From Corythucha ciliata (lineage: Eukaryota > Arthropoda > Insecta > Hemiptera > Tingidae), in assembly GCA_038030265.1 (NCBI GenBank), contig CM075939.1:12939253-13003252 (forward strand): a stretch of 64,000 nucleotides of DNA, written 5' to 3'. Below, piece by piece: positions 13,266 to 25,800 of the stretch. Position 1 is the stretch's first letter, and every line of letters begins with the position of its first letter. The position numbers and the translations under genes are program-made. The notes beneath the pieces were generated by a model that worked only from the letters and a program-made list of their open reading frames with translations, made no database searches and was not told where the DNA came from.

Positions 13266-14160
13266 CCCCAGAACTTTTTCCCCGTTAGATCTGACGGGAT
13301 ATCACTCAAATTAGCAATGCTGCATGCAGGGTCATCAGCTCAGCTAATATTGAGCAACGCACACACGTAGTTTCATCACGCAGTTTCTCTGGGTTCTTCA
13401 AAAAATTGGTACTAGTGCATTGTTCGTAAATAAATGCACTAAAAAGCCAATTTATTGATCAATTTGGGGGCTAAAAATACCTGGCACATTGAATAATAAT
13501 AACAACAACAAAAACCTACACCCCTCCCCCACGCTGAAATTTCCCACCTATATTCATCCCCAGCCGGTACTCGCCATTTTTTGGCTATTCATCCTCTACA
13601 ACGAGCAATTTCGTAGGCTAACGGTCCCTGAACTTGTCATTCGCGGTTATTAATCCTTGTAATCTCCAAGTTTCGTGGATTTTTAGTCATAATGTAGACC
13701 TCCCTGCACCACAATAGCTCTTTTGTACAAGTAGACCATAAATTTTATTTTTGAACCATACAGCCATGGTGTTTTTTATAGAATGCATTTCGGGCCCATT
13801 CCCGGTGCCCCTCATCAGCATTACCTATAATTTCATAATTAACAAACGCACAATAAAATTAAATTAATAAAAACCGGCTAACAAAGAAAAATACAATAAC
13901 AAACAGTATCGATACGCACCGCTTCACCTCTAAGGCCAAACACAACGGCCAAAAAAAAAACACTCGGGAAGCGATACGACTTAAGTCTACCCCACCCTTC
14001 CAACAACTCTGCGTCCACTACCCCCCCCCCCACACCAACCTTTTTTGATATTATTAACTAATGAAAAACTTAACAAAACTAACTTATCAAAAATAACCAA
14101 CCAACGTCGAGACCAAAAACACCACAATTAAAATGAACACTAACACAAATTATCCAATCG
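13266..14160. other. Non-array island containing a hammerhead-like motif
   Basis: Mostly unique-looking sequence between two array blocks. It carries a hammerhead-ribozyme-like motif (13776-13830, minus strand) and a C11 run at 14021-14031. I see no convincing coding frame and no second ribozyme motif within it. Confidence 0.5.
13776..13830 (-). ncRNA. Hammerhead-ribozyme-like motif (candidate)
   Basis: On the minus strand CTGATGA (13818-13812) is followed by a G-rich/C-rich stem II (13811-13792) and GAAA (13791-13788), in the order of a hammerhead core. The last A begins the palindrome ATGCAT (13788-13783), a possible dimer-type stem III. TTATAG (13830-13825) can pair with CTATAA (13781-13776) as distal stem I, but the base pairs next to the core are poor. 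Such motifs are known in Penelope-like elements and retrozymes; no such element is evident around it. It may be a degenerate copy or chance. Confidence 0.4.
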
Positions 14161-16090
14161 TACAACTTTTAGCTATGAATTAGCCCATTTTCTCAGCTCA
14201 GTTTTAGCCTCGAAGTTGCCTTCAGAAACTACCCCCCCCCCCCTTCAAAACTTGAATTATGGTGTTTTTTCCACTTTTAGTCACGGACTGAACCCGTAAA
14301 AACAGCACATTAGCGTTTTCTTTCTACATTTTAATTTTTTTTTTAGGCGTAAGATGGCCTCTATGCGCCGCGAATCAGCGATTTTTTTTTTTTCTAAATT
14401 TCACTCTGAAAATTGCATCGAGAAACCACAAATATTCGCGCCTCAAATGGCAAAAAAGCACTGATTCATAGTAAAATGTCACTAATTTCAGGCTAAAAAT
14501 GGATACACTATTATGCGACGACAATTGAGAAAAAGCGCTAATTCGCTGCTGTAAAATTGAGAAAAAGCTTCAACCCACCGCTCGCAGATCCGTTAGCAGG
14601 CTCAACTATTATTTTTAAAAACGCCAATTTCTGGTTACTCGAGGCAACAACGGGACTGAAACAGACAAAGCGCTCGTTCACATGGATACAAGTGAAACAA
14701 ATCGGTAATTCACGGCTAAAATTGAGAAAATCGCCTGATTCGCGGCTAAAATGGGGAAATCTGCTAAGTCCCACCTCATATCGAAGTAAATCGCTCATTC
14801 GCAACTAAAATTAAGAAAGTCACCCGTTCGCGGATAAATTTAAGAAAATACGCTAATTAGTGGCTAAAATTAAGGTATAGTCCACCGGCTAATATTCAGA
14901 GCCCATTCGCGGCAAAAGTAGAGAAAAAGAGGTAATGTGCTGCTACAATAAATTCAGAAAAACGCTAAATTCATGGATTCATATTTGATAATACCCGCTT
15001 AATCACGGCTAAAATTCAGACCAACCGCTCATTCCCGCTAATATTGGTGTCACAAGCTCACTCGCAGCTAAAAATAGAGACAAATATCAAATTTGCGGCT
15101 AAATGTTTGCAAAAGGCGCTAACTATTTCTCTCAGTTTTAGCCGTAAAGTAGCGTTTTTATCCGGTGAATAAGTGATTTATCTGAATTTTAGACGCACTG
15201 AAGTTTTTGAGAGAGAGAAAGAGCTTTTTCTCAATTTTGAGCCACAAATAAGTCGCCTCTTCTGAAGAAGAGAATTGGCGTATTTTCAATTTTTTACATT
15301 AATTAAAATGTGTCTCTATTTTGGCAGTGAGTTAGCGCTTTTTCTCAATTTTAGCGGGGAATTAGCACATTCAATCAATTTGAACTGAAAATTTGGCATT
15401 TTACCCCATGAATTAGTGATTGTAGAAATTTAGGCTTACATTCAGCGTTTTTATTCATTTTAGCCGCGCTAATTAGTGATTTTCTCAATACAATTGCCGT
15501 GAATTTTAGCTATAGCTTAGCACGTTTTCTCAGTTTTAGCCTCGAAATATTCTTCAGAAGCTACGGATTGGCTTTTTCTCAATTTTAACCGTGAATTAGT
15601 GATTTTTTTTTTTTTTGTGGCCACAAATTAACATTTTTCCTATAGGTTTTCCACAAATTAAAGCTTTTTCACAATTTGTTCTGCGATTATTTCTCTTGCA
15701 TTATTGATACCCTTTTTATACAGCATATTTTCCTCATTTTAGCGGCGGGCTTGGCCCAAAAACCGCACGTTATTGTTTTTTATTACATTTTTGTTGTAAA
15801 ATTACCTGTATACACCACGAAACAAGGATTTTTTCCAGAAAGTTGCGTCGAGAAAACACGAATGAGCGCTTTTTCGCAGTTTTAGCCATGAATATTATCC
15901 CTTTTTGTCCAAACGTTTTGACGCGTACTTGCCACATTAGGAGCGCCTTCTTAAATTTATCTACTTGAGGACCTGAAGAAAATTGGGGTTCAGCGTATTT
16001 TCCCTATTTTAGCCGCGAATTCCCCACCCCCCCACCAGAATCCGTGAATTTTCTCAATTTGAGCTATCAGAATAGTGGTTTCGTCTAGGC
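14160..16090. repeat. Family A arrays: inverted, direct, inverted
   Basis: Minus units at 14160-14400, plus units at 14440-15130 and minus units at 15120-16090. The plus part at 14530-14900 is collinear with 27720-28060, including a non-repeat insert (CAGGCTCNACTAT and an ACGGGACTGAAA segment), which shows both derive from one longer unit. Confidence 0.8.
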
Positions 16091-16482
16091 TCAATCGAAT
16101 ATTCAGTCACACTTTTTGTTGAACATTAGTAACTGTTCTCCAGGTCGGATGAACTGAAAATCATCGAAAGGAGCATCGCGCACAAAACTTCTTTTTCATG
16201 TACCTAAATCCATGAACATAGAACCTAAAAATCCTAATTTTTCTATATTTTACGGTTTTCGGTTTTTATGGTTGACAGCGGGCCCTGAATTTTCATTGCC
16301 CAGTGAACCGCAAGTTTATCAATTTTTAGGGGCACGTGAAGTCCGTTTGGATTTTTTTTAGCGTACTCAGTTCAGCAATTTTAAAGGCGCGAATAGTAAA
16401 TACAGTCAGTTTGGAGTTTTAGTTCCACCTTTATAGTGGAAAATGGCTAGTTTTTATAATGCTCTCATGAACGGAAAGGTCA
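16091..16482. other. Gene-free stretch left of a foldback element
   Basis: No coding frame. Traces of family B-like units (GCGAATAGTAAA, CAGTTTGGAGTTTT) occur near 16360-16430; the rest is unremarkable. Confidence 0.4.
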
Positions 16483-16692
16483 AGGTCGATACAGACTATT
16501 CGAACGTGACGTGGGAACACGCCTTCCCACGTGTGATACAAAATTCCAGAAAATGCTTTCATTTGTTTAAGTTCACATTGCTCTGACAAGCGTCAACCCA
16601 AGTGTTCTCACGTCAAATCCTTTTCTAGAATTTTGAATCACACGTGGGACTGTGTGTTCCCACGTCTCGTCCGAATAGTCCGAATCGAACTT
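16483..16692. mobile_element. Foldback / MITE-like element with nested palindromic arms
   Basis: About 70-bp inverted termini: TCGATACAGACTATTCG and onward on the left match the complement of the right end (GACTATTCGGACGAGACGTG...). Each arm holds its own palindrome, ACGTGGGAA...TTCCCACGT on the left and ACGTGGGA...TTCCCACGT on the right. There is no coding capacity. Confidence 0.75.
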
Positions 16693-16855
16693 TATTTTTA
16701 GCTAATTTTTTCCATGAATTTGCGTTTTCCTAAATGTTTACTAATCCAAATTAACGATATTTTAATTTTTTTTTTAGCAAAGAATTAGCGATTTTTTTTA
16801 TTTTGAGCTGCAAATTGGTGTTTTTCTTACAGTTCGAGAGCTAGCGACAGTCCCA

Positions 16856-17495
16856 TTCAACCGGAAGAACATAATAGTCACGAAAGTTGTGCAAAATTAT
16901 GGCATATGACCCCCTATTTACGAGTCTGCCATGCTATGTCTGTTATCTAGGGCCTAAGGATTTTATAGCTAATTAGGTCCTTAATTTGGGACATGCGAAT
17001 TTAACCGGAAGAACAAGGTCCTGCGAAACTGGTCTCATTCGAAAGGTTTCATGGAGCTGATTACGAATACGATCGTCTGCCTGGGACATTTGCTCTGTGG
17101 CTTGTCAAACTTACGAAATTTTGGAAATTAAAATTAACCGGAAGAACATAGTCCTGAAACAAGGTCTCATTCGATAGGTTTTTTGAAGATGATTACAAAT
17201 ATGATCGTATCTACCGGCGCGGTTCCTACTTGGGGCACTGGCCCTCGGTCGTCAGTCAAACTCACTTAATTAGGGATAATAATTAACAGGAAGATCATAG
17301 TCCTGAAACTAATCTCATTCGAAAAGTTCTGTGGAACTGATTACGAATTACGAATACGATCGCCAGCTGCCGGCGTCTGCCTAGTGCATTTGCCCTGCTC
17401 TGTGGCTCGTCAAATTCACGAAATTCGGAAAATTAAAATTGACCTTAAGAACATAGTCTTGAAACTGCTCTTATTTAATAGGTTTTTTGGAGAAG
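16856..17495 (+). repeat. Tandem satellite, about 133-157 bp units
   Basis: Units begin near AACCGGAAGAACATAGTCC at about 16858, 17002, 17135, 17283 and 17440, and contain GGTCTCATTCGAAAGGTT and GATTACGAATACGATCG. Four or five diverged copies; the first is the most diverged. Confidence 0.8.
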
Positions 17496-17499
17496 ATTC

Positions 17500-19215
17500 T
17501 GGTTCTCTCGCAGCTAAAATAGAGAACATGTTCCCCTTTCACATAGAGAAAAGCCGGTCATTCGCAGCCAAAATCGTGTTAATCCGTTCTTTCTCGATTC
17601 GATTCCACGGTCGAAATTGGAGGAAAAACTCTAATTTGCGCCTAAAATCTAGGAAAAGCGTAAAATTGCGACTAAAATGAAGAAAAATGGTCATACACAT
17701 TTATTAAATTTGAGCTGTACAAGCTGCACACGCAAGTGCAGAAATGCACATTGATTCCCATAATTCACAGATACAAAAGAGAAAAACCGCTAAATTTTTG
17801 AAAATCGTTAATTCAAGACTGAAATTTCTTCTGAATGGCTAACTATAGCAGCTAAAATTGGGAAAAACACTAATCAGTGGCAAAAATTGATAAAATTGCA
17901 AGTTAAATAACAGCCGAAACAGCATACTTCCCTTCCCTAAAGGGGAACATGGAAGTAAAATTGAGAAAAATCGCTAATTCGCTAATGAGATTGACAAAAA
18001 GCGCTAACTATAGCGGCTAAAATTGAGACAATCGTAAAGTCGGGGACAAAACGAAAAAGCATCGCTAATTAATACGCGGCTAAAAATTAAGAAAAATCGC
18101 CAGGTAATTCGAGAATGAAATTGGGAAAATCCGCTAATTCATGACTGGAAAATTTGTAAAACGCTGATTCGCGGCTAACACTTGGGAAAACATAAATCCA
18201 TGTGGCTACTGAAGGCAACTTCGGGCCTAAAAAATTCGATTGCCTGAAAAGGTTCGGACCTAAAACTGAGAAAAAGCGCTAGGTAAATCCATAACTTAAA
18301 GTAAATAAAAAGACAAAAACTGATAATAATGTGTGGGGCAAAACATTCTACTTATACCGCTAATTTGGCAGTCAAAATTGAGAAAAATCACTAATTAGCG
18401 CGACTAAAAGTAATAAGATTGCTAGTTTTTCAGCTCAAAGTGAGAAAAATTGCTAATTCGCTGCTGAAAAGGGAGAAAATCGCTAATTTGCAGCTAAAAC
18501 GGACCAAAACTTTAAATCGTTGCAAAAATTGAAATAATTCTCAAACACGTACGGGATAAAAACACTAGTACTTCGCTGTTAAAATTAGAGAGAGTGCTAA
18601 TTCGCAGCTAAAATTGAGGAAAATCACTAATTCGCGGATAAAATTGAAAAAAAAAAACAAATTTTCGGCTGTAATTGAAAATTTATATCAATCCAGGGGC
18701 ATCTGGAGGCAACTTTGAGTCTAAAACTAAAAAAGGTCTTCCATAGGTAAAGGTGACAAAAGAATCATGATGGGGGGGGGGGCTAAAATGGTTAAAAACC
18801 CGCTAATTTGCGGTTAGTATGAAGATATATCACTAATTAGCGTGGCTGAAATTAACAAAAACTCCAATTTGCCGTTAAAATTAAGAAAAATTGCTAATTC
18901 ACAGGACAAAAATACTACTTTGCTGATAAAATTGAGAGCAAGTGATAAAATTGGGGTAAACTACTTATCCGTACATAAAGCGTAGAAAAATCTCTGATTT
19001 GCAGCTAAAATTCCAATTTTCGGCTTTAATTGAAAATACGCCTGTTTGCGACTTCATTCTGAATGCAATTTTTGTGGCTAAAATTGAAAAAAAATGCAAA
19101 TTCATGGCAATAAGTGACAAATATTCAGCACACGCGCTAATTGGCAGATAGCATGTGGAAATAACGCTAATTCGTGGCTAAATTAAGGGAAAACCCGTAA
19201 TTTAACGCTAAGTAA
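17500..19215 (+). repeat. Family A array, direct
   Basis: Long direct array. From about 18185 to 19215 it is collinear with 46865-47780 in P450 intron 3, including non-periodic inserts such as CATAACTTAAAGTAAA and CTTATACCGCTAATTTGGC. A G11 run lies at 18772-18782. Confidence 0.85.
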
Positions 19216-19990
19216 AAATTATTGTTATTAATTTTTATCAATATTTTTTGGCAAATTAGCCGTTTTTTAAAGATTTTTAGCCGCATTATCTTTGCTTTTT
19301 AATTTCAGCCATGGAGCCTTTTTTCTCACTCTTAGGCCTGAAGTTGCTCAGAAGCCATGGCTTTGTGCTTTCAAAATTTAGCCACAAATCAGCGTTTTCC
19401 TAAATTTTATTAGTGAATTATCGTTTTTACAAGTTTTATCCGCTAATTATTGAATTTTTCCCACTTTTTCGTTTCATTGTTTTGCTAGTGCTACACTAGC
19501 GTTGAAAACCATGTGATTTCATTGACTTATTCTGAAAAATTGAATGAAACCAGATGATTTTCTTCAAAAGTGTAGCACTCACGAAATAATGGAACGGACC
19601 TAATGTTTTTTCTAGATTTTATCAGTGAATCAGCGCACTTTTTCCCAATTTCATACATTAATTAGTGATTTTTCTCAAGCCATGAATTATCAGCAGTTCT
19701 TTTCCATTGTTGGTGGTGAATTAAGATTTTCCGAATTTTTGACGCTAATTAGCGCTTTTTGTCCATTTCATTCGCTTACTGGCGACTTTTCTCAATTCTA
19801 GCAGTTATTTAGTTAGCGATTTTTCTTGATATTTGTCGTATAAATTGGCGTTTTGACTTAATGTTAGCTGCTAATCAGCAGGATTAAAGTTTTTCACCAA
19901 TTTAGCTGCGGATTAGCTGTCTTTTTCGCGAATGAGCGATTTTTCTTAATTTCAGCTTCGAACAAGAGTGATTTTACTAAATTTTATTGG
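19215..19990 (-). repeat. Family A array, inverted
   Basis: Minus-oriented units follow the preceding direct array with no gap, making a large imperfect inverted repeat around 19215. A foldback element interrupts it at 19468-19597. Confidence 0.8.
19468..19597. mobile_element. Foldback / MITE-like element
   Basis: Inverted arms CGTTTCATT... and ...AATGGAACGG match over about 55 bp, including GTGATTTCATT against AATGAAACCAGATGAT. The left arm contains the palindrome GCTAGTG-CTA-CACTAGC and the right arm AGTG-TAG-CACT. It resembles the element at 9619-9748 in design and in its GTG/CAC palindromes. Confidence 0.7.
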
Positions 19991-20289
19991 AGGGCGCATG
20001 CGTCTCACCAGATTAATGAGAAACCAAAACTACTCTACTGGGCCATAACAATTTTATAGACATGTGCCGGAGCACCTTTAGATTTACCGCCTTTTCTTTC
20101 ATTTCAATGAGTGCTACGCTCTTTTCTGCCTTCTACGGCTTTGACGAGTTCCTTTATGCTTGGAGGTTTGGTTCCTACGGGGGTTTTATTAATTAATTCT
20201 ATTATTTAAATTATTTTTCACGTTTTTTTTCACCTTTTCACGGTGTTATTAATAAATAAAGTATCTCTTTCTCTAATTTTGAAACAAAG

Positions 20290-21430
20290 GCGGGGCCAGA
20301 AGGCTAATTTTCCTCTTCAATCAGCCATGTTTTGGCCCGAAATGACCTGTTTTTGGCTTATAATGAGCAATTCACGCTATTCAAACCATTGCATGGGTTT
20401 GTTCCTTGTAATTAAGTAGTTTTGTGCTTATCGAGGAACCATGGATTCCATCCATGGATTTTACTAGCTTAGGAAAACCAACGTCAAAATACCACGGATT
20501 CGATGCTCACACAACCCAATTTTGGGGTTTTTACTAATTTCACACCAAACTAAATTCCGCCTTTGTCTTCTTTTTAAAAAAGGCAATTACTTATAGTCGG
20601 TTTGGGGTTTTCTGAAACCAAATTTTGCGGATCTGGCACGTCAGAAACCATTTTTTGGGGTTGACACCCCCAAAATTTTCAATTTAACAGAGTTTTACAC
20701 ATTTTATCACCCAAATGGTGATATTTTAAGGCTCGTTTTAAAGAGCGATGCCGTTCAAACAAATTTCGCGGTTTTGGATCATCTCAAAGGAGCAATTTAC
20801 AGGTTTCGCTGCCATAGGAAATAAAAGTAAAAATATCGCTTTTGGAGTGCGGTCAAAAAACATTTTCGCAGAGTTGGCTAATTTCAAAGAGAAAATTCAC
20901 GGGGTTCTGGGTCTTTTCAACAGCAAAACTTCGCACGGTTGGTCCATCCAAAACCAGTCTTGTGAGATGGGCTCGCCCAAAAAACCAATTAGAGCACTAA
21001 CAGGCTCGTTAATAATAAAAACGAGTTTCGCGGCCTAGGTTCGCCCCTGAAAAGTAATTTCGTGACTTTAGCTGTTGCAATAAAGCGTAATTCCACGCAA
21101 TTGACCTATTCGAACGGAACATTCGCGGTTTTGGGTCGTTTTAAAAAGAATTTTTTACAGGTTGGCTACGTTCAAATGCAGTGGTCGTGGGGTTGGCTAA
21201 CGGAAAAAACGATGTTTTGCGTGCTTCGCTCATTAAAGAACCCAGTTTTTGGGGACTATGGCTCGCGCCAAAAAACAATTTCGCTGCACCAAAAACCATA
21301 GTTTTCTCTGCTGGCCCAGCCAGAACCCTGAAGACAATTTCAGTGGGGTTGGCTCAATAAAAAGCAACCGCAAGAAAAAGGAAAATTTCGTATGTTTCAC
21401 GCATTTGAACCATTAACATAGCAATTTCGT
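20290..21430 (+). repeat. Family C array (AATTTCGCGGGGTTTGGCTC type)
   Basis: Degenerate units of about 30-32 bp reading AATTTCGCGGGGTTTGGCTC followed by an AAAAACC-type linker. The same family occurs at 58020-58780, 60460-60600 and 63590-64000. Open frames crossing it are by-products of low stop density. The 300 bp to its left is AT-rich and ends with an AATAAATAAAG. Confidence 0.75.
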
Positions 21431-21821
21431 TGGGCAAGGCCTTGGTTTTGATTTTGAGTAGGACGTGATTTGTGAGTTTCTCGGGCAAATTGTCGGAAGA
21501 AGTTAGCCCCGGACAGTGCTACAGTTCCTCCTCAAAAAGGGATCGAAAATGAGCGCTTGCCAATAATGTCGTTGTTTTCTTCCAGTTCACACAACATTTG
21601 AACATTCGTCCGTGAAGAGCCTGCGGGATAGGATTGTATAGAGGAGTGGGGAAGTACTGGCTAAGCAGGGCGTAGAGAGCTCTAGAATCCTCCTATTTCA
21701 TTTTATTACTAAGAGAACAAAAACAGTCGCAAAAAAACTAGGAAATCGAGGGGAAAATAATGTTTTTTGGTGAGTTATCAGTAAAACTAAATTTATCTCG
21801 TCCTGTAGTCATTAGTTATAC
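21431..21821. other. Downstream region of a minus-strand gustatory receptor gene
   Basis: Non-array sequence between family C and the stop codon of the receptor gene. It should hold that gene's 3' UTR; I see no clear AATAAA on the minus strand close to the stop. Confidence 0.4.
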
Positions 21822-23934
21822 CTAACCAATGCTCATCTGTATGAGAATCATCAAAAACGTTGCTGATGTCGATACAACCTGGGGATCCACCGAACAACAT
21901 ATGAATAAATTTGAGGATCACTATGTGTATTAGTAAAGTAATTAAACACGCTCACAGAAGTAATGAATGAATAACCCAACGTGATGAAGCCGCACGGTTC
22001 AAAATTAACGGTCGATTCCTTACCGGCTTGCCACTGAAGCGAAACCTTTAAAAACAAACTGAATTAATAGTTAGATGGAAACCTCCGCTGGGGAGTATTT
22101 TATTACAATTGTCGATAGTTCTTTGTGCTGTCTCATTAATCTGTACAACACTTCATTGAACCGTTTCGCCTGGAACACATCAATAAAATGAGAGCTTTTA
22201 CGGGGCGACTGTTAAAATTGGTGTGTTGGACGGAAATTAAAATTCTTAAGACGTAAGGCTGGGAGTTTCCCCACCACCCCGCCCATTCCCTTACAAAGTC
22301 GGAACCATTATTCAGCGTCTTATTTCGAACCAATTTGTTTGCTACGCCCTTTTATTTCAGTCGGGTGTCAGGCGTCTCGCATGTTTTTTTAGACGCCCTT
22401 GCAGGGAGAAACTAACGAAAAATGGTCGAGGCCGCCCGGGTTTTATGACTTGTCAATCTTTGAGCATATTTGAAGTAGTTGTCAGCACATTTCTGGAACG
22501 TGCAAAAATGTCAATTTTTATTAAAGTGCGCGTTATTTCCTGGTTTATTTGATGAAACTGCCAGTAATGGTGAGTAAAACGGGAGTGTTGTTATTGCCAA
22601 GTACAGAAATTCTTTTTTCAACCGTTGAATCAATTATCAATCAGTTAATTAGATAAATATCAGATAATTAATAATTATTTTTTAATTAAAATTGAAAGGT
22701 CCTGCGATTTGTTTATAATGATACGCACTATCAGCGACGAACGGACAATAGAATTTTATAAGAGGAACTTGAAAGGAGATTTTAGGGAGGCGGGGAATCA
22801 TGAAGTACCGTTAGTGATTCACTTTGAGCCAATTTTAATTGACATGAAATCGTTAGAGGACGGGGGGGGGGGCAAAAGAGACTTGGCGGATTATATTATT
22901 ATTGCCGTCATATACCGGCTTAAACGATGCCCAATATTAACTCAATTGCCCTCCTGCAAGGATTCATGATAATCTATTCTATTCACCTGTCAAATGGATG
23001 AAGGAGTTAGTGGGAAAAATTTAATTGTTGTTGTTTAAGAGCCCGAAAACAGTTCTAGCAGCGCTGGTGAATCGTCTAAAAAAACAAAACTAACGAAAAA
23101 CGCTGAACTTACGTGTCGATTGAATCGCTCAACGGCTTGGCAAGGAAAGCACAAAATTGCGAAGCACGACGATGCGTACACTATGGGTCGCACGGCTCGA
23201 AATAAAAGCCGAAACCTGACAAACGCGAATGTTAAATACATTTTCTGGGTGAATGTAACAGCCATCGCGAGGAGAATGCCCAGGATTTGAAACGAATAAA
23301 ACTGTTTCAACTTTTGAGCTGCGGTTAGTAGCGATCGATGTCGCCTTACCGACGATTCTATTCTTATTGATGACGACGACGATGTCAACAATAACTGCGA
23401 AGTATTGTAAACTATCAGACGTCGTAGGATTTCCAGAAACGCGCAAAACTGCACCATAATGAGGTGACTTATAAAAATTTGAACGGATGTTATAACGGTC
23501 AAAACCCAGTAGCCGGCGCTCTGACTCGTCAGGAAATTAGTGCCGATGGACAGTCCGAATGAAAGGGCGACGTATTTTTTCGTCGCATACACCAAAACCG
23601 GTGAGTGATACAGAGGTGTGTTTTCGAACAGGCGACTGTCGAGGAGACGCCAGTGTCGCCCGTAGAGAAACGGATGAATTGTGCAAACGAGTGTCATGTT
23701 AAAGACGGGAAAAACTGTTACGAGCAAGTCGGGCCAGTTGTATGCGCCGACGAGGAGTAGAAAATGTGAGAGCACGTTCGTAAGGCCAGTGACGAGGTTC
23801 AATAAACACGAAAATACGAGTAAAATGACGTTCGGACGGCGGTTACAAGTGGGAAACACGCCGAGCAATTTACTTATGGCAAACAGAGCGACGTTTTTAG
23901 TGAGCAAAAATGTTCGGCTTGCCCCGTGAGACAT
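21822..23934 (-). CDS. Gustatory receptor (7tm_7 family), four exons
   Basis: Predicted seven-helix chemoreceptor of the insect gustatory receptor family, a ligand-gated cation channel of sensory neurons. Exons in coding order: 23934-23113 (274 codons), 22169-22083 (29), 22045-21956 (30), 21878-21822 (19); 351 residues, the usual family length. All three introns are phase 0. The large first exon holds the hydrophobic segments and ends ERFNRH; exon 2 begins AKRFNEVLY; exon 3 carries EPCGFITLGYSFITS; exon 4 ends with a helix aligning to the family's TYLVILVQF motif (TFLMILIQM). I chose the ATG at 23934; an upstream GTG in the open frame is not needed. Intron 1 is 943 bp, the others 37 and 77 bp. 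The 37-bp intron is very short and worth checking. The ligand is unknown. Confidence 0.9.
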
Positions 23935-25800
23935 TTTGTACCCCTTGAATTGTCTGAACGATGAGCTTTCCACGTGAACAGAAAACCAATCAACAAAACT
24001 AAACAGTGAAATATCTTTATAGAGTGGACTTCACAACTTTCAATTTGTGGAAGGAAAAAATGGAGAGACTTTCAATTGAAGTACGTGGAATTAAAAGTGG
24101 TCGCATTCAATCGATGATGAAAGGCACTCAAAACATGCAAACAATAATACCGATTGAGCCAAAAGCAAATTAATTAGTAAAACATTTCCCCTATAATGAC
24201 ACTCTTTGACTCTTCATCGCCTGCAGGTTCAACTGTTGATCTTCCATGCAATTGCATTGGCAAATGAAAATACAACCAATTACGTAAGGCAAAGCTCAGT
24301 GTTTCAACCTTCTTTTAATTTAGCGTTATTTAATAGGCTGAACTGTAAAAATATTATATTTCCTTTCGAAAAAAATCATTACACATTCTTCATAACGCAA
24401 CTCCTCGTACTATTGTCCACCGTTCACGGTCATTTTTTCCCCTGGAAATATAAGGCCAGAGAGGGAGGGAAATCCATTTTTTTGCCAATCAGGTAAACTT
24501 GAATAGACCTCGAGTACCTAATCAGAAATTACGTCAAACGGCTTGAAAAAAAAAATTGTTCTATTGAGAGTCACTGTATGAGACCCCTTAACGGTAAATC
24601 ACCATCGCTACGTCACTGGCTAATGACAATCTAAATATCCTACGACCTTGACACGATTATAAAATTTAAAAAAAAATGGAAACAAAAAACGACTACCTCA
24701 TTCCGCGGGCAATTATTTTAAAATATTTGAACGTCATTGGCATATGTAGAATGAACGTGAACTTCAAATTAGAAACAACAAATAGTTCCAAAATAATTTT
24801 TAAAAACGATTGACCGAAAACAAAAAATGGCAGACTGGGCTTTGGCGGTGGCGATTTCGTTCTTTTACGTGTTCCTGTGCACTCGTCCCTAGCGCGTGGC
24901 CGCAATGAAAGAAGATATACGATTTCCGCAATAAGTTTGAACCGATCCGACCTGAACGATGCGAGTTTTACCGTTGCCACAAACAGAGGAGCGCTAACGC
25001 CATTGTAGTGGACGGAAAACTTTACCGCATGCGGGAGTGCGGCCGCTATATTGAAAGAATTAGAATTACACAGTAAACAAAAAGAAAGAAAAAAAAAGCG
25101 TTTTAAAACTTTTTTGTGTCCCGAATTCAAAATCAGCTTAATAACAAGACGAATATAGGCGTGATTGGACCAGTAGTGGCAGACCATCTTTCTATTGACT
25201 GAAATGAGCAGCCGCTGGTTCGCCAAAGAGGCTGTGCGTCTCCTCACAAGACCCAAAGATCTACAAAGCTCCTTTCCGAGGCTATTCCTTGTGGTAGACC
25301 AAACACATTTTTTGGCGATTCCTCGCGTTGTATGGACGAGAAAATACCAAATGCAAAGTTCCACCAACCCAAATAGTCAGATTTGGAACATCACACTGCG
25401 TGTCCCACGCAAATTAGTCAAAGGTGCGCGGTGAAATTCACAGTTTCATTGGTGTCTGTGGTGGACAGTTTATACTTTCCGAGGCTTTATTGGCATCAAC
25501 ACTATTTGGGGCCCGGGGCGGCAACAGCTTGGCCAATTTGACGGATTTCCCGTCAGATCTGATGAATTTATAAGTTGGCTGACGGGAAACTTATTATTAA
25601 AAATTGCATTTGTTTAAATAACTTTAAACTCAATTGAAGGAGAGAAAGTGTTCTTGGTTTCAATAAATTAGAAGGAACTCAATCATATTACGATCGTTTA
25701 CAACCGTTGGATAGAGATCCAACTCTGTGATCGAGTTTGCAAACATGGCAATCAACCAGTCCACTTGATTGTGCGGCATATAGACAACTCATGACCACTA
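23935..25800. other. Intergenic region without arrays
   Basis: No repeat array and no gene I can support. A 224-codon open frame on the minus strand (24693-25367) has no recognisable domain and no clear splice context, so I treat it as non-coding. At 25524-25560 the motif TTGCCAATTTGACGGATTTC is followed by its partial complement CCGTCAG; a related copy is at about 46584. Confidence 0.4.

Noticed and set aside
22170..23112. A gene within the 943-bp intron of the receptor (frames at 22136-22333 and 22709-22969)
   Set aside because: Short frames without recognisable features; the flanking exons splice in matching phase.
23129..23446. 105-codon minus-strand frame
   Set aside because: Alternative frame within gustatory receptor exon 1.
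24693..25367. 224-codon minus-strand open frame
   Set aside because: No domain, signal or splice context I can support, and similar-length antisense frames overlap it. Could be reconsidered with transcript data.
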